Assembly (NCBI GenBank): GCA_904420205.1
Contig: CAJFUN010000030.1
Coordinates: 1-64,000, forward strand
Reading direction: 5' to 3'
DNA length: 64,000 nt
From: Candidatus Parachristensenella avicola
GTDB lineage: Bacteria; Bacillota; Clostridia; Christensenellales; UMGS416
The notes under the pieces were generated by a model. It had not been told where the DNA came from and ran no database searches. It saw nothing but the letters and a program-made list of their open reading frames with translations. The translations under genes and the position numbers were made by a program. Below are positions 43,195-52,290 of the stretch, one piece after another (position 1 is the first letter of the stretch; each line of letters starts with the position of its first letter).

Positions 43195-44925
43195 GTGATC
43201 CGGCGATTTCTCAAAAGGTACGGTTGGAAATACCTGCCCGGTATCTTCTTCCTCGTGCTGTGCAGCTACATTCAGACGCTGGCGCCCAAAGCGCTGGGCG
43301 AAGCCATCGACCTGCTGCGGCTACCCGACCTGGACCGGGCAGCCATTTTCCAGCAGATCCGCTTTATCCTTTACATTGCCGTCGGCGTCTTTGCCACGCG
43401 ATTTGCATGGCGGTATTTTATCATCGGCAATGCGCGCAATATGGAGTGCTTCATGCGTCGGGAGCTCTTTGCCCACCTTCAGCGGATGCCGGTGGATTAT
43501 TTCAACCACATCAAAACCGGCGACCTGATCGCTTACGCCATCAACGACGTCGGCGCGGTACGGATGACCTTCGGTCCCGCCCTGGCTCAAACGGTTAACG
43601 CAGTGGGCACGGGGCTCTTTTCCATCCTGTCCATGGCCGGCAGCATTCATCCCCGCCTGACGCTGCTGGCACTGGTGCCCATCCCCTTCGCTATCGCTGC
43701 CATTTTGATCATCGGGAGCCAGGTGCGCCGCAAGTTCCGCCGCGTGCAGGAGCTTTTCGGCGACATCTCCGGCACCATCAACGAAAACATCAATGGCATG
43801 CGGGTGCTGAAAGCCTATGCGCAGGAGGACGCCCGTCTCAAGGCGTTCACCGTCCAAAGCGAGCAAATGCGCGACGCCAACCTGGATCTGACCGCTACCT
43901 CCAGCTTGCTGAACCCGCTGATTCAGATTTTTTTCGGGCTCAGCGCCATGCTAAGCTTGATCTATGGCGGTGCGCTAGCCCAGTCCGGCATCATCTCGGT
44001 GGGCGACTTTACCGCCTTTTTCTCATACCTGACGCTGATGATGACGCCGGTGATGGCCATCGGCCGCATTGTCAACCTGCTGCAGCGGGGCCTGGCTTCT
44101 ATGCGCCGGCTGAACTCGCTGCTGGAGCAGCCCACCATCCCCTTACTGGAAGAGGAAGCGGCGGACCCGCCGCTAAAGGGCGATCTTTCCGTCCGGCATT
44201 TGACCTTCTCCTATCCCCGCGGCGACCGGAACGTGTTGACCGACGTCAGTTTTGACCTGCCCCGCGGAAAGCTGCTGGGCATCACCGGTGTTACGGGATC
44301 CGGCAAGTCTACGCTGCTCTATCTGCTGCTTAAATTCTACCGCGCACCGGAGGGAACCATCTTCATCGATGGAAGGGATATCCGAGACCTGCCTGCCCGG
44401 GCCGTCCGGGATCTTGTGGGGTACGTACCCCAAGATGGCTTTCTCTTCAACACCACGGTGGAAGAAAATATTCGCTTTTTCAACACGGCCTTAAGCTATG
44501 AGGAACTGATCGCCGCCGCTCAGGACGCGGGCCTGGCCCGGGATATTCAGGGCTTCCCCCAAGGTTATCAGACGCCCACCGGCGAGCGGGGCAACCATCT
44601 TTCCGGCGGCCAGCAGCAGCGCCTGGCCATCGCCCGCGCCTTGGCGCTGAATCCTCAAATTCTCATTCTGGACGATTCGCTTAGTGCCGTTGATACCCAA
44701 ACCGAACACGCCATCCTCTCCAGGCTACGGGAGCGGCTTAAGGGCCGTACGGCCATTATCGTGGCCCATCGGCTCTCCGCCCTGGAACACTGCGATGAGA
44801 TTCTAGTCATGGATGAAGGGCGCGTAGCCGAGCGGGGCAACCACGAAGCGCTGCTTACCCTTGGCGGCCAATATGCCCGGCTCTATCACCAGCAGCACGA
44901 AAAAAAGGAGGCGTCCCATGAATAA
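43195..44925 (+). CDS. Heterodimeric ABC exporter, subunit with degenerate ATP site
   Basis: 576 residues: six membrane helices (about 15-315) then an ATPase domain. GTG start after AAAGGAG. Walker A GVTGSGKST near 363, signature LSGGQQQR near 468, Walker B ILILDDSLSAVD near 488: Asp replaces the catalytic Glu, as in the BmrC-like half of heterodimers. The next gene overlaps by eight bases. The pair probably exports drugs, peptides or lipids. A TATAAT at 43154-43159 may belong to its promoter, but no good -35 is seen. Confidence 0.9.
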   Translation: MIRRFLKRYGWKYLPGIFFLVLCSYIQTLAPKALGEAIDLLRLPDLDRAAIFQQIRFILYIAVGVFATRFAWRYFIIGNARNMECFMRRELFAHLQRMPVDYFNHIKTGDLIAYAINDVGAVRMTFGPALAQTVNAVGTGLFSILSMAGSIHPRLTLLALVPIPFAIAAILIIGSQVRRKFRRVQELFGDISGTINENINGMRVLKAYAQEDARLKAFTVQSEQMRDANLDLTATSSLLNPLIQIFFGLSAMLSLIYGGALAQSGIISVGDFTAFFSYLTLMMTPVMAIGRIVNLLQRGLASMRRLNSLLEQPTIPLLEEEAADPPLKGDLSVRHLTFSYPRGDRNVLTDVSFDLPRGKLLGITGVTGSGKSTLLYLLLKFYRAPEGTIFIDGRDIRDLPARAVRDLVGYVPQDGFLFNTTVEENIRFFNTALSYEELIAAAQDAGLARDIQGFPQGYQTPTGERGNHLSGGQQQRLAIARALALNPQILILDDSLSAVDTQTEHAILSRLRERLKGRTAIIVAHRLSALEHCDEILVMDEGRVAERGNHEALLTLGGQYARLYHQQHEKKEASHE

Positions 44926-46675
44926 TCAAAAAAAGAAGGCGCCCATCCTGCGGCTTGCCTTGCTGACCCGGCCCTACTTAGGTATGATCCTGCTGTGCAT
45001 GGCCTGTGTGCTGCTTATCAATGGTGCCGAACTGCTCAAGCCCCTGGTGCTGGCCCAGGTCATTAACCGCTTCCTGGTGGATGGGGCCGTTCCCCACGGG
45101 TTCAATTCCATTTGGGGAATGGGCCTCGGCTACTTCCTCATCGTGCTGGCCGGCGGGCTGCTCTCCATCGCTCAGGTGCGCATGATTAACCGCGTTGGCC
45201 AGAATATCCTGCATTCGCTGCGGCTCAAGGTCTTTACGCACATTCACCATATGCCGCTGACCCGGCTGGATCACTATAACACCGGCCGGCTCATTACTCG
45301 CGCTACCAACGACGTGGAAACCCTCAACGAATTCTATACTGACGTGCTCATTAACCTCTTTCGCGACGTATTTTTGCTCGTTGGCATTGTGGGCACCATG
45401 TTGGCGCTGGATTGGCGCTTGGCGCTGGCCGGCTTTGCCGTGCTGCCGTTGACCATTCTCGTCACCGTGGCGGTACGTAAGCGGCTCAGGGAAAACTTCG
45501 TAGTGATGAAAGCCTTAATCGCCCGGATCAACGGCTTTTTTGCGGAAAACATGGCCGGTATGAAAGTGGTGCAGGCCTTTAACCGACAAAAAGAAAAGAT
45601 GGGCGAATTCGACGACCTCAATCATCAATATTTTCGGTCTACCATGATCCAAGTGCTGATGAACTCGGTCCTTCGTCCGGTCATGGAGATTATCAATTCG
45701 CTGGCCATCGCCCTGCTTATTTATTACGGATATACCCGCATCGCCGGCGGTCTGCTGGATATCGGTGTGCTCTATGCCTTTACCACTTACATTAAGCAAT
45801 TTTTCGAGCCGATCAACGACCTGGCCGAGAAATATACCACCATCTCCTCGGCGCTGGTATCCACCGACCGAATCTATGAGCTGCTGGACGACGCGGCGCA
45901 GGAATCGTTGGACGAGGGCGCTTATCACGGGCCCATCGGCGGTAAAGTGGAGTTCCGCGACGTATGGTTCGCCTACGAAGGGGAAGACTGGGTGCTCAAG
46001 GGAGTCAGCTTTGTGGTGGAAAAGGGGCAGAAGGTGGCCTTTGTAGGCGCCACCGGCGCGGGAAAAACCACCATCATCAACCTTATCACCCACTTTTACC
46101 CCATCCAGAAGGGTCAAATTTTAATCGACGATATCCCCATTGAGCAGTGGTCCTTACGGGCGCTGCGGGAGGATATCGCCGTGGTCCTGCAGGACGTCTT
46201 CCTCTTTACCGGCACCATTGCCGACAACATCCGTATCTCCTCGCCCATTAGTGACGAGCAGGTGATGCAGGCGCTACGGCTTTCCATGGCCGATGGATTC
46301 GTCGCCCGCCTGCCCGAGGGCATCCATGCCCCGGTCACCGAGCGCGGCAGCACCTTTTCCTCCGGCGAGCGCCAGCTGCTCTCCTTTGCCCGCGCCATCG
46401 CTCATAATCCGGCGATCCTGGTGCTGGACGAAGCAACCGCCAACATCGATACCCAAACCGAGCTGCTGATCCAGCGCTCCATTGCGAACATCTCCCAAGG
46501 CCGTACCAGCCTCTTTATCGCTCACCGGCTTTCCACCATCGCCGGATGCGATCAGATCCTGGTGCTGAAAGGGGGCCAAATTATAGAGCGCGGCACCCAT
46601 GAATCCCTCATGGCAGCCGGCGGCCTCTACGGTCAGCTTTACAATGCCCAGTTCAGCGATGCGTTGGGCGCGTAG
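44918..46675 (+). CDS. Heterodimeric ABC exporter, catalytic subunit
   Basis: 585 residues; start at 44918 after AAAAAAGGAGG. Six membrane helices, then an ATPase domain with Walker A GATGAGKTT near 390, a variant signature FSSGERQLLS near 488, and Walker B ILVLDEATANID with the catalytic Glu. This matches the BmrD/LmrD-like half: in such pairs the consensus hydrolysis site combines this Walker B with the intact LSGGQ of the partner. Substrate unknown. Confidence 0.9.
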   Translation: MNNQKKKAPILRLALLTRPYLGMILLCMACVLLINGAELLKPLVLAQVINRFLVDGAVPHGFNSIWGMGLGYFLIVLAGGLLSIAQVRMINRVGQNILHSLRLKVFTHIHHMPLTRLDHYNTGRLITRATNDVETLNEFYTDVLINLFRDVFLLVGIVGTMLALDWRLALAGFAVLPLTILVTVAVRKRLRENFVVMKALIARINGFFAENMAGMKVVQAFNRQKEKMGEFDDLNHQYFRSTMIQVLMNSVLRPVMEIINSLAIALLIYYGYTRIAGGLLDIGVLYAFTTYIKQFFEPINDLAEKYTTISSALVSTDRIYELLDDAAQESLDEGAYHGPIGGKVEFRDVWFAYEGEDWVLKGVSFVVEKGQKVAFVGATGAGKTTIINLITHFYPIQKGQILIDDIPIEQWSLRALREDIAVVLQDVFLFTGTIADNIRISSPISDEQVMQALRLSMADGFVARLPEGIHAPVTERGSTFSSGERQLLSFARAIAHNPAILVLDEATANIDTQTELLIQRSIANISQGRTSLFIAHRLSTIAGCDQILVLKGGQIIERGTHESLMAAGGLYGQLYNAQFSDALGA

Positions 46676-46709
46676 GCGCTATAGAAAGAAAACAAGTCAA
46701 AAATCCGCA

Positions 46710-46738
46710 TAGTCAACCGCTCGCGCATCATGTACAAT
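46710..46738 (+). promoter_or_regulatory. Promoter of the first Gfo/Idh/MocA gene
   Basis: TAGTCA (46710-46715), 17 bases, TACAAT (46733-46738), 29 bases upstream of the start. Confidence 0.55.
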
Positions 46739-46767
46739 GAAAAAAACAAAAGGAGGGAATTCCGTCC

Positions 46768-47817
46768 ATGATAAAGCTTGGTATCATCGGCTTCGGCGGC
46801 ATGGCCCACTGGCACGCCGAAAATGCGCCTAAAACCGACGTTGTGCAGGTGGTTGCTGCCTATGATGTAGATCCCAGCCGCTTGAGCGAGGCCATGGAAC
46901 GGGGCTGGCGGGCCTACGAGGATCTGGAAAGCTTTTTGACCGACGACGAAATCAACGTTGTGCTGGTCGCCACGCCCAACCATGTGCACCGCTATCTGGC
47001 AACGATGGCGATGCGCGCCGGTAAGCATGTGGTCTGTGAGAAGCCTGTCACCCTGTCGGTAGAGGATCTGGATGAAATGATCCGCGTATCCCGGGAGACC
47101 GGACGCATCTTCACCATCCACCAGAACCGCCGTTGGGATAAGGACTATCGCATTGCCCGCAAGGCGATTGAAACCGGCATGATCGGACGCCCCATCTCCA
47201 TTGAATCCCGTGTGGTAGGTTCCAACGGGATTCTGCACGGCTGGCGCTCCATTCGTGAGTACGGCGGCGGCATGGTATACGACTGGGGTGTGCACATCAT
47301 CGACCAGATTCTCGATATGTATCCCGATAAAAAGATCACAAGCGTATTCTGCCGCACCAATTCCATCTTTAACATGGATGTGGACGACTATGATAAGATC
47401 GTCCTGACCTTTGAAGACGGCATGGTGGCCCAACTGGAGGTGAACATGTACTCCATGGAGCCCATGCCCCGCTGGTATGTGGTGGGTGATGTCGGCACCT
47501 TAAAGATCGATGGATGGGATTGCGCCGGATGCGTCACCCAGTCGGCTGCTATGGCCAAAACCGTAGCGCCCGTCATCGTACAAACCGAAGCCGGCCCCAC
47601 TCGCTCTATGGCTCCGCAACCGGAGGAAACGAAAAAGCGGCTCCCTCTGCCCGAAGTCGAAACCTCTTGGCTCGATTTCTACCGCAACCTCAACGCCGTA
47701 GTCGAAGGCCGCGAAGAGCTCATCGTCAAACCCGAGCAGGCCCGGCGTGTGCTGCGCGTCATTGAGATGTGCTTTGAATCCGCTAAGGGCAACTGTTGCG
47801 TCAGCTGCGAGCTATAA
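46768..47817 (+). CDS. Gfo/Idh/MocA family oxidoreductase
   Basis: NAD(P)-dependent dehydrogenase, normally acting on sugars or inositols. 349 residues. Rossmann motif GIIGFGGMAHWH at 5-16, VVCEKPVTLSVEDL near 91 with the family Lys in EKP, and the C-terminal part with YGGGMVYDWGVHIIDQIL near 165-182, where Asp/His of DWGVHxxD are the likely catalytic pair. Strong AGGAGGG site and its own promoter. Substrate not predictable; a second family member lies at 48585. Confidence 0.88.
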   Translation: MIKLGIIGFGGMAHWHAENAPKTDVVQVVAAYDVDPSRLSEAMERGWRAYEDLESFLTDDEINVVLVATPNHVHRYLATMAMRAGKHVVCEKPVTLSVEDLDEMIRVSRETGRIFTIHQNRRWDKDYRIARKAIETGMIGRPISIESRVVGSNGILHGWRSIREYGGGMVYDWGVHIIDQILDMYPDKKITSVFCRTNSIFNMDVDDYDKIVLTFEDGMVAQLEVNMYSMEPMPRWYVVGDVGTLKIDGWDCAGCVTQSAAMAKTVAPVIVQTEAGPTRSMAPQPEETKKRLPLPEVETSWLDFYRNLNAVVEGREELIVKPEQARRVLRVIEMCFESAKGNCCVSCEL

Positions 47818-47825
47818 ATAAAAAA

Positions 47826-47856
47826 GGCCGGCTCGGAGCCCTGTCTCCGGCCGGCC
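47826..47856 (+). terminator. Hairpin after the first Gfo/Idh/MocA gene
   Basis: A long imperfect GC stem (GGCCGG with CCGGCC, then CGGAG with CTCCG) follows the stop by nine bases, but only CTCTTGG comes after. May be a weak terminator or a processing site, since the next gene starts 22 bases later. Confidence 0.45.
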
Positions 47857-47878
47857 CTCTTGGTTATAGGAGGGAAAT

Positions 47879-48556
47879 ATGATCCAGGCTGTGCTGCTCG
47901 ACATCGATGATACCCTGCTGGATTTCGGCCAAGCCGCCCGGCTTTCCATTCAGGAGGGCTTTGCCCGGCTGGGGCTTCCCTTTACAGAGGAGGTCATGAC
48001 CGTCTTCACGCAGGTAAACGACGAGCTCTGGCAGCGGCTGGAGCGGGGAGAGCTTACGCGGGAAGGGATTTATCATGTGCGGTGGACGCAGATTTTCCAG
48101 CGGTTGGGGCTTTCATTCGACGGCCCGGCTTTTGACCATGCTTTCCGGCAGCAGCTGGCGCAGCAGGTTTGCCCGGTGGAAGGCGCGCTTCCCCTGGTGC
48201 AGTATCTATCGGCGCGCTATGTGCTGTGCGCCGCCAGCAACGGGCCCTATAGCCAGCAGCTTCAGCGGCTTGGCGACGCTGGTATGTTGCCTTATTTCCA
48301 TCACCTTTTCATCTCCGAGCAGCTTGGCTGCGCCAAGCCCGCCCGCGCCTTTTATGATCGATGCTTTGCCGCCCTGGCCCCCATCAGCCCCAACGAGTCC
48401 ATCCTCATCGGGGATTCCCCGACAGCGGATGTCGCCGGCGGCCTTGCATATGGAATTCACACCTGCTGGTTCAACCCCAAAGGCCGGCCTCTCCCCCAGG
48501 GATGCCGGCCTGATTATGAAATTTCCCGTCTGGACGAGCTGATGGGTATTTTGTGA
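47879..48556 (+). CDS. YjjG-type HAD nucleotidase, second copy
   Basis: 225 residues. HAD motif I DIDDTLLDF at 8-16, motif II in CAASNGPYSQQL near 118, Lys in LGCAKPARAFYDR near 152, and motif IV ILIGDSPTADVAGG near 177. Similar to the gene at 37726 throughout, but with clear sequence divergence, so an old duplication or independent arrival. Good AGGAGGG site. May clean non-canonical nucleotides; it lies two genes before uridine kinase. Confidence 0.86.
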   Translation: MIQAVLLDIDDTLLDFGQAARLSIQEGFARLGLPFTEEVMTVFTQVNDELWQRLERGELTREGIYHVRWTQIFQRLGLSFDGPAFDHAFRQQLAQQVCPVEGALPLVQYLSARYVLCAASNGPYSQQLQRLGDAGMLPYFHHLFISEQLGCAKPARAFYDRCFAALAPISPNESILIGDSPTADVAGGLAYGIHTCWFNPKGRPLPQGCRPDYEISRLDELMGIL

Positions 48557-48584
48557 TATCCATCCGAAAAAAGGAGGAACCACT

Positions 48585-49613
48585 ATGGAACCGATCCGTG
48601 TCGCCATCGTTGGTGCCGGCGTATGGGGGCAGGTGCACGCCGGCATCTTTCAAGAGCACCCCTATGCCCAGCCCGTAGCCGTCTGCGACCTCAATGAGGA
48701 AAAAGCGCGGGCAGCGGCCGAGCGCTACGGTATTCCCGCCGTGTACACTGACTATCAAAAGATGCTGGCCGAGTGCCCCTGCGATGCCGTGTCCATCGTC
48801 ACTCCCGACTTTCTCCATGGCGATATCGCCGTGGCCTGCGCCAAAGCTGGCAAGCATATCCTCATCGAAAAGCCGCTGGCCACAACCATCGCCGACGTAA
48901 ACCGCATACAAACAGCGGTGCGGGAAGCGGGCGTCCGCGCCATGGTTGACCTGCATAACCGCTGGAATCCTCCCTTTAACACGGCCCGCGCCGCCGTGGA
49001 AGCCGGGGAAATCGGCCGCCCGCTTTCAGCCTATATCCGCCTGACCGATGTTAAATGGGTAGCAACGGACATGCTCTCCTGGAGCGCCCAATCCTCCATT
49101 CTCTGGTTCCTGGGGAGCCATAGCATCGACACCCTGGCTTGGATGTTCGGCAGCCGGGTAAAGCGGGTTTATGCTGTAGCCACCCGCGGCGTCATGGACA
49201 AGATGGGCGTGCCCACGGTGGATCAATATCTGACCACCTTGGAATTTGAAAACGGCTGCATCGCACAAATGGAGAACGGCTGGATCTCACCCAACGGGAA
49301 TCCCAACGTCAACGACTTCAAATTCTCCCTGCTGGGCGAAAGCGGCGCCATTCATATCAACCCCTCCAGCCACGATCTGATCCAGATGTACACTGACGAG
49401 AAGGTTACAGTGCCCGACGTACTGGTGCAGAATCGGGTATTTGGCCGTGTGAAGGGTTTTTCCTACGAGAGCATACGCGACTTTATCGATCGCCTTATCG
49501 ACGGGGCGCCTTTCCGCGTAAGCCTGGAGGACGCTGCCGACGTGACCCGCGTGGTGCTGGCCATCATGGAATCGGCCAAGAGCAGGATGCCGGTTGATGT
49601 GAACTATGGCTAA
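48585..49613 (+). CDS. Gfo/Idh/MocA family oxidoreductase, second copy
   Basis: 342 residues. Rossmann motif AIVGAGVWGQVHAGIF at 8-23, ILIEKPLATTIADVNR near 91, and the catalytic part WFLGSHSIDTLAWMFGS near 170-186 with His and Asp. Strong AAGGAGG site. Its end overlaps udk by eight bases. Substrate unknown. Confidence 0.88.
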   Translation: MEPIRVAIVGAGVWGQVHAGIFQEHPYAQPVAVCDLNEEKARAAAERYGIPAVYTDYQKMLAECPCDAVSIVTPDFLHGDIAVACAKAGKHILIEKPLATTIADVNRIQTAVREAGVRAMVDLHNRWNPPFNTARAAVEAGEIGRPLSAYIRLTDVKWVATDMLSWSAQSSILWFLGSHSIDTLAWMFGSRVKRVYAVATRGVMDKMGVPTVDQYLTTLEFENGCIAQMENGWISPNGNPNVNDFKFSLLGESGAIHINPSSHDLIQMYTDEKVTVPDVLVQNRVFGRVKGFSYESIRDFIDRLIDGAPFRVSLEDAADVTRVVLAIMESAKSRMPVDVNYG

Positions 49614-50253
49614 GCCGGTCTTAACCGTAGGCGTAGCCGGCGGCACCGGCTCCGGGAAAAGCACGCTGGCCCGCCGGATTGCCCAAGCCTTTGCGCCCGG
49701 CTGCCTGCTCATCTGCCATGACGACTACTATATTTCCCACGACGAGCTGCCCTATGAAGAGCGGGCGCGTCTTAACTATGATCATCCCTCCGCCCTGGAT
49801 ACGGCGCTTTTGATCCGCCATCTGGACGCGTTGCGTGCGGGGCGGCCGGTAGAGGTTCCGGTTTATGATTTTAGCCGCCATCTGCGCGCAGCGCAGTGCC
49901 GGCGCGTGGAGCCCGCCGATCTCGTGCTGGTGGAGGGGATGTTGATTCTGGAGAGCGAACCGCTGCGCAGCCGGCTGGATCTCAAGCTTTTTGTCGATAC
50001 CGACGACGATATACGCTTTATCCGCCGGCTGGAGCGGGACGTAAACAGCCGCGGACGCGATATGGATTCGGTCATCGCTCAATACTTGGCCACCGTCAAA
50101 CCCATGCACGAACGCTTTGTCTACCCCAGCCGGCGCTGGGCCGATCTCATTGTGCCCGAAGGCGGGTATAATGAGGCGGCGCTTTCCATTATCATCGGCA
50201 GCATCCGCCAGCGATTAGCGCAGATCCCCTCCCCGGTGCATGGCGAGGAATAA
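49606..50253 (+). CDS. udk: Uridine kinase
   Basis: Phosphorylates uridine and cytidine in pyrimidine salvage. 215 residues. P-loop GGTGSGKST at 12-20, HDDYYISHDELPYEER near 38-53, the substrate block NYDHPSALDTALL near 57-69, and later DIRFIRRLERDVNSRGRD near 132-149. Start ATG lies inside the previous gene and has no clear ribosome binding site, so translation is probably coupled. The C-terminus is a little longer than usual. Confidence 0.92.
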   Translation: MAKPVLTVGVAGGTGSGKSTLARRIAQAFAPGCLLICHDDYYISHDELPYEERARLNYDHPSALDTALLIRHLDALRAGRPVEVPVYDFSRHLRAAQCRRVEPADLVLVEGMLILESEPLRSRLDLKLFVDTDDDIRFIRRLERDVNSRGRDMDSVIAQYLATVKPMHERFVYPSRRWADLIVPEGGYNEAALSIIIGSIRQRLAQIPSPVHGEE

Positions 50254-50550
50254 TACCGCCCCTAAGGAGCCAGCAGATCGCCGGTGAATGCAGGCTCGCC
50301 CCTGCCCGTGAAGCAAACAACGGTATGGGCTGCAGCCCGTAGGCAAAGCGATGAAAAGCCTTCCCTCTGTCGCAGGCCCGCGGTTCATCCAGCGGCTATG
50401 CCTCGCTGTGAAGCCATCGTGTGAAGGCGCCCCCAGCCTGGTATTGACCGCCGCCGCAGTCGATGGTGCATCGGCGCCGGCTTCCATCATCCGGTGCTCC
50501 GCCGCTTTCCGGAAGCTTTCTGCAATCGTTCTCAGTCCCGTATCATAAGC
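50254..50550. other. Intergenic stretch without a convincing gene
   Basis: About 300 GC-rich bases between udk and the terminator of the methyltransferase gene. Frames on both strands have poor starts and unlike-coding composition. It holds several short inverted repeats. I compared it by eye with T-box, cobalamin riboswitch, RNase P and SRP RNA cores and saw no match. Could be a decayed gene or an unnamed RNA. Confidence 0.4.
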
Positions 50551-50590
50551 ACGCCCTCCGGCACCGTATATGCCGGAGGGCGTATTCTTT
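50551..50590. terminator. Hairpin between udk region and the methyltransferase gene
   Basis: A 13-bp perfect inverted repeat (50551-50563, 50571-50583) followed on the plus strand by ATTCTTTC. It may serve both directions, though the U-tract is poor on the minus strand. Confidence 0.6.
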
Positions 50591-51556
50591 CTATGCTTTT
50601 TCCCGATCCCGGGCCGTGGCTGCCCGGGCGATGGCCTCCATATGCCGGCCGTCTGTGCCGCAGCAGCCGCCCAACACGGTAAGCCCCATATCTCGCTTCA
50701 GCCGCATCATATCATGCGCCAGCGCTTCAGGCGCCGCTCCCTGTAGGTCCGCCGAATGATCCAGCCGATCGTAATCCAGGGCCGAAGTATTGGCCTGGAT
50801 TCCCTTAAACCGTAGGGCAATCCGCTCCGTCCGGTTTACCGGTTGGGCAAGGGCCTCATAGGCGATGGCTGGATGCACGCAATTGGTCATATACAGCGCT
50901 GGTGGCGTCTGAGTTTCCCGGTCAATGCAGCCGATGGCCGCGTCAATGGGCGTGCCGTCCACCAGCGTGCCTGTCCGGCGAATGGTAAAGCTGATGATGT
51001 AGGGCAATCCCGTATCAGCCATGGCGCGGGCCATACCCAGCGCTTCCGGCAAGGTGGGCATGATACCCGCATAGAGGAAATCCACCCCTGCCCGCGCCAG
51101 CGCCCGGGCCTGCCAGCGATGCAGCTTAAAGGCCGGCTCCACCTCCAGGCAACCCTCGCCCGTATAAGCATCGCCCCGGCAGCCCATCAAGCCGCCGATG
51201 AACATGGGCGTTTTTACCTGCTGCCGCACTGAATTCAGCAGCGCCCAATGGCGGTGGAAAAGGCTTTCGTCCAATCCAGCGCGGTGCATCCGCTCCTGGT
51301 TAGCCCGGCGGGTGGGCGTAGTCGCCCAAAAGGGCAGCTTGTACCGCTGGGCAATGGCAGCGTATTCGCTCCATAGGCGAATCAGCCCTTCTCGCCCTTT
51401 AGGGTCGTCCGCCAGAGGCGCCATGGCAGCCGGGCCGTCGATTCTCAGCCCCCATTCCCGCTTAAGCCGCTCCCCCAGCGCGCCCTCCATGAGTATGGTG
51501 GGGCTTTGCGCCAGCGTCTCTTCCCATGCGCTTTTATTCGTCATCGATCGCTTCAT
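50591..51556 (-). CDS. Homocysteine S-methyltransferase family protein
   Basis: 321 residues of the zinc-dependent barrel that methylates homocysteine or a related thiol. The zinc Cys are in TNCVHPAIAYEAL near 225 and GGCCGTDGRHM near 295. The donor (S-methylmethionine, SAM or other) is not shown. Start at 51556 or 51544; both are inside the end of trmO, so it is probably in the same transcript as the zinc transporter genes upstream. Confidence 0.85.
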   Translation of the reverse strand: MKRSMTNKSAWEETLAQSPTILMEGALGERLKREWGLRIDGPAAMAPLADDPKGREGLIRLWSEYAAIAQRYKLPFWATTPTRRANQERMHRAGLDESLFHRHWALLNSVRQQVKTPMFIGGLMGCRGDAYTGEGCLEVEPAFKLHRWQARALARAGVDFLYAGIMPTLPEALGMARAMADTGLPYIISFTIRRTGTLVDGTPIDAAIGCIDRETQTPPALYMTNCVHPAIAYEALAQPVNRTERIALRFKGIQANTSALDYDRLDHSADLQGAAPEALAHDMMRLKRDMGLTVLGGCCGTDGRHMEAIARAATARDREKA

Positions 51557-52241
51557 GCCCGTCCCGCACCTCTGTCACCGTCAACCGGCCGCCCCGCACC
51601 TGAAAGCGCACCTGAAACCCCGCAAAGGACAGGCCATACAAGCGCTCCTCATCCTGCTGATAGGCTGGCCGCGGATCCTGAGCCAGCACACCCAACAGTG
51701 CAGCCCGCTTCGCCTCGGGCACCTGCTCCAGCAGCCCCGGTGGGCAATCCACCTCAAGCCGGTCGTCCACATGAGGCGCGGCAAAGCCGCCCGATGCATC
51801 CGGGTGGCAATCGGCATGGGGCAAATAGGGCTTGATATCGAAGATCGGCGTGTTGTCCATCAGATCGGCGCCCCGCACGTACAATACCGGTCCCAGCCCT
51901 TCCTCCTGCCGGATGCCTGCCAGACGAACGCAGGAGAGCCCCAGCCCGTTGGGCCGAAAGGGCGACCGGGTCGCAAATACGCCCATTCGGACGTTCCCGC
52001 CCAACCTGGGCGGGCGCACCGTCGGCGACCATCCCTGGCGCAGGGCCTGGGAGAAGGCCCATATCAGCCAGATATGGGAGAACCCCTCCAATCCTCGCAG
52101 CGCTTCGGTTACCCGGTAGTCCGACTCAAAGACAATCCGCCCCTCCAGCTCCTCCACCAGGCCGCTCTGCCGGGGGATGCCGAATTTCTCCGGGAAATCG
52201 GTGCGGATCCTGGCAATGGGATTTAAGCTATATTGCCGCAT
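51534..52241 (-). CDS. trmO: tRNA (t6A37) N6-methyltransferase TrmO
   Basis: SAM-dependent enzyme that methylates t6A at position 37 of threonine tRNA. 235 residues. TrmO fold landmarks: NPIARIRTDFPEKFGIPRQ near 7-25, LEGFSHIWLIWAF near 51-63, GVFATRSPFRPNGLGLSCVR in parts near 88, and GADLMDNTPIFDIKPYLPH near 125-143. The C-terminal extension is typical of full-length members. Strong AAGGAGA site, 49 bases after the zinc permease gene. Confidence 0.92.
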   Translation of the reverse strand: MRQYSLNPIARIRTDFPEKFGIPRQSGLVEELEGRIVFESDYRVTEALRGLEGFSHIWLIWAFSQALRQGWSPTVRPPRLGGNVRMGVFATRSPFRPNGLGLSCVRLAGIRQEEGLGPVLYVRGADLMDNTPIFDIKPYLPHADCHPDASGGFAAPHVDDRLEVDCPPGLLEQVPEAKRAALLGVLAQDPRPAYQQDEERLYGLSFAGFQVRFQVRGGRLTVTEVRDGHEAIDDE

Positions 52242-52290
52242 AACGTTTCTCCTTATCCAGCCCGCTAAGGCAGGCGCTTAGGCGGCCGCA

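Noticed and set aside
50254..50550. T-box, cobalamin riboswitch, RNase P or SRP RNA
   Set aside because: A stretch with AACCGCGGG resembles a T-box core, but the rest of the core is missing and no gene follows on that strand.
51198..52226. A 342-codon plus-strand frame over trmO and the methyltransferase gene
   Set aside because: Antisense shadow; both opposite genes have complete family motifs.
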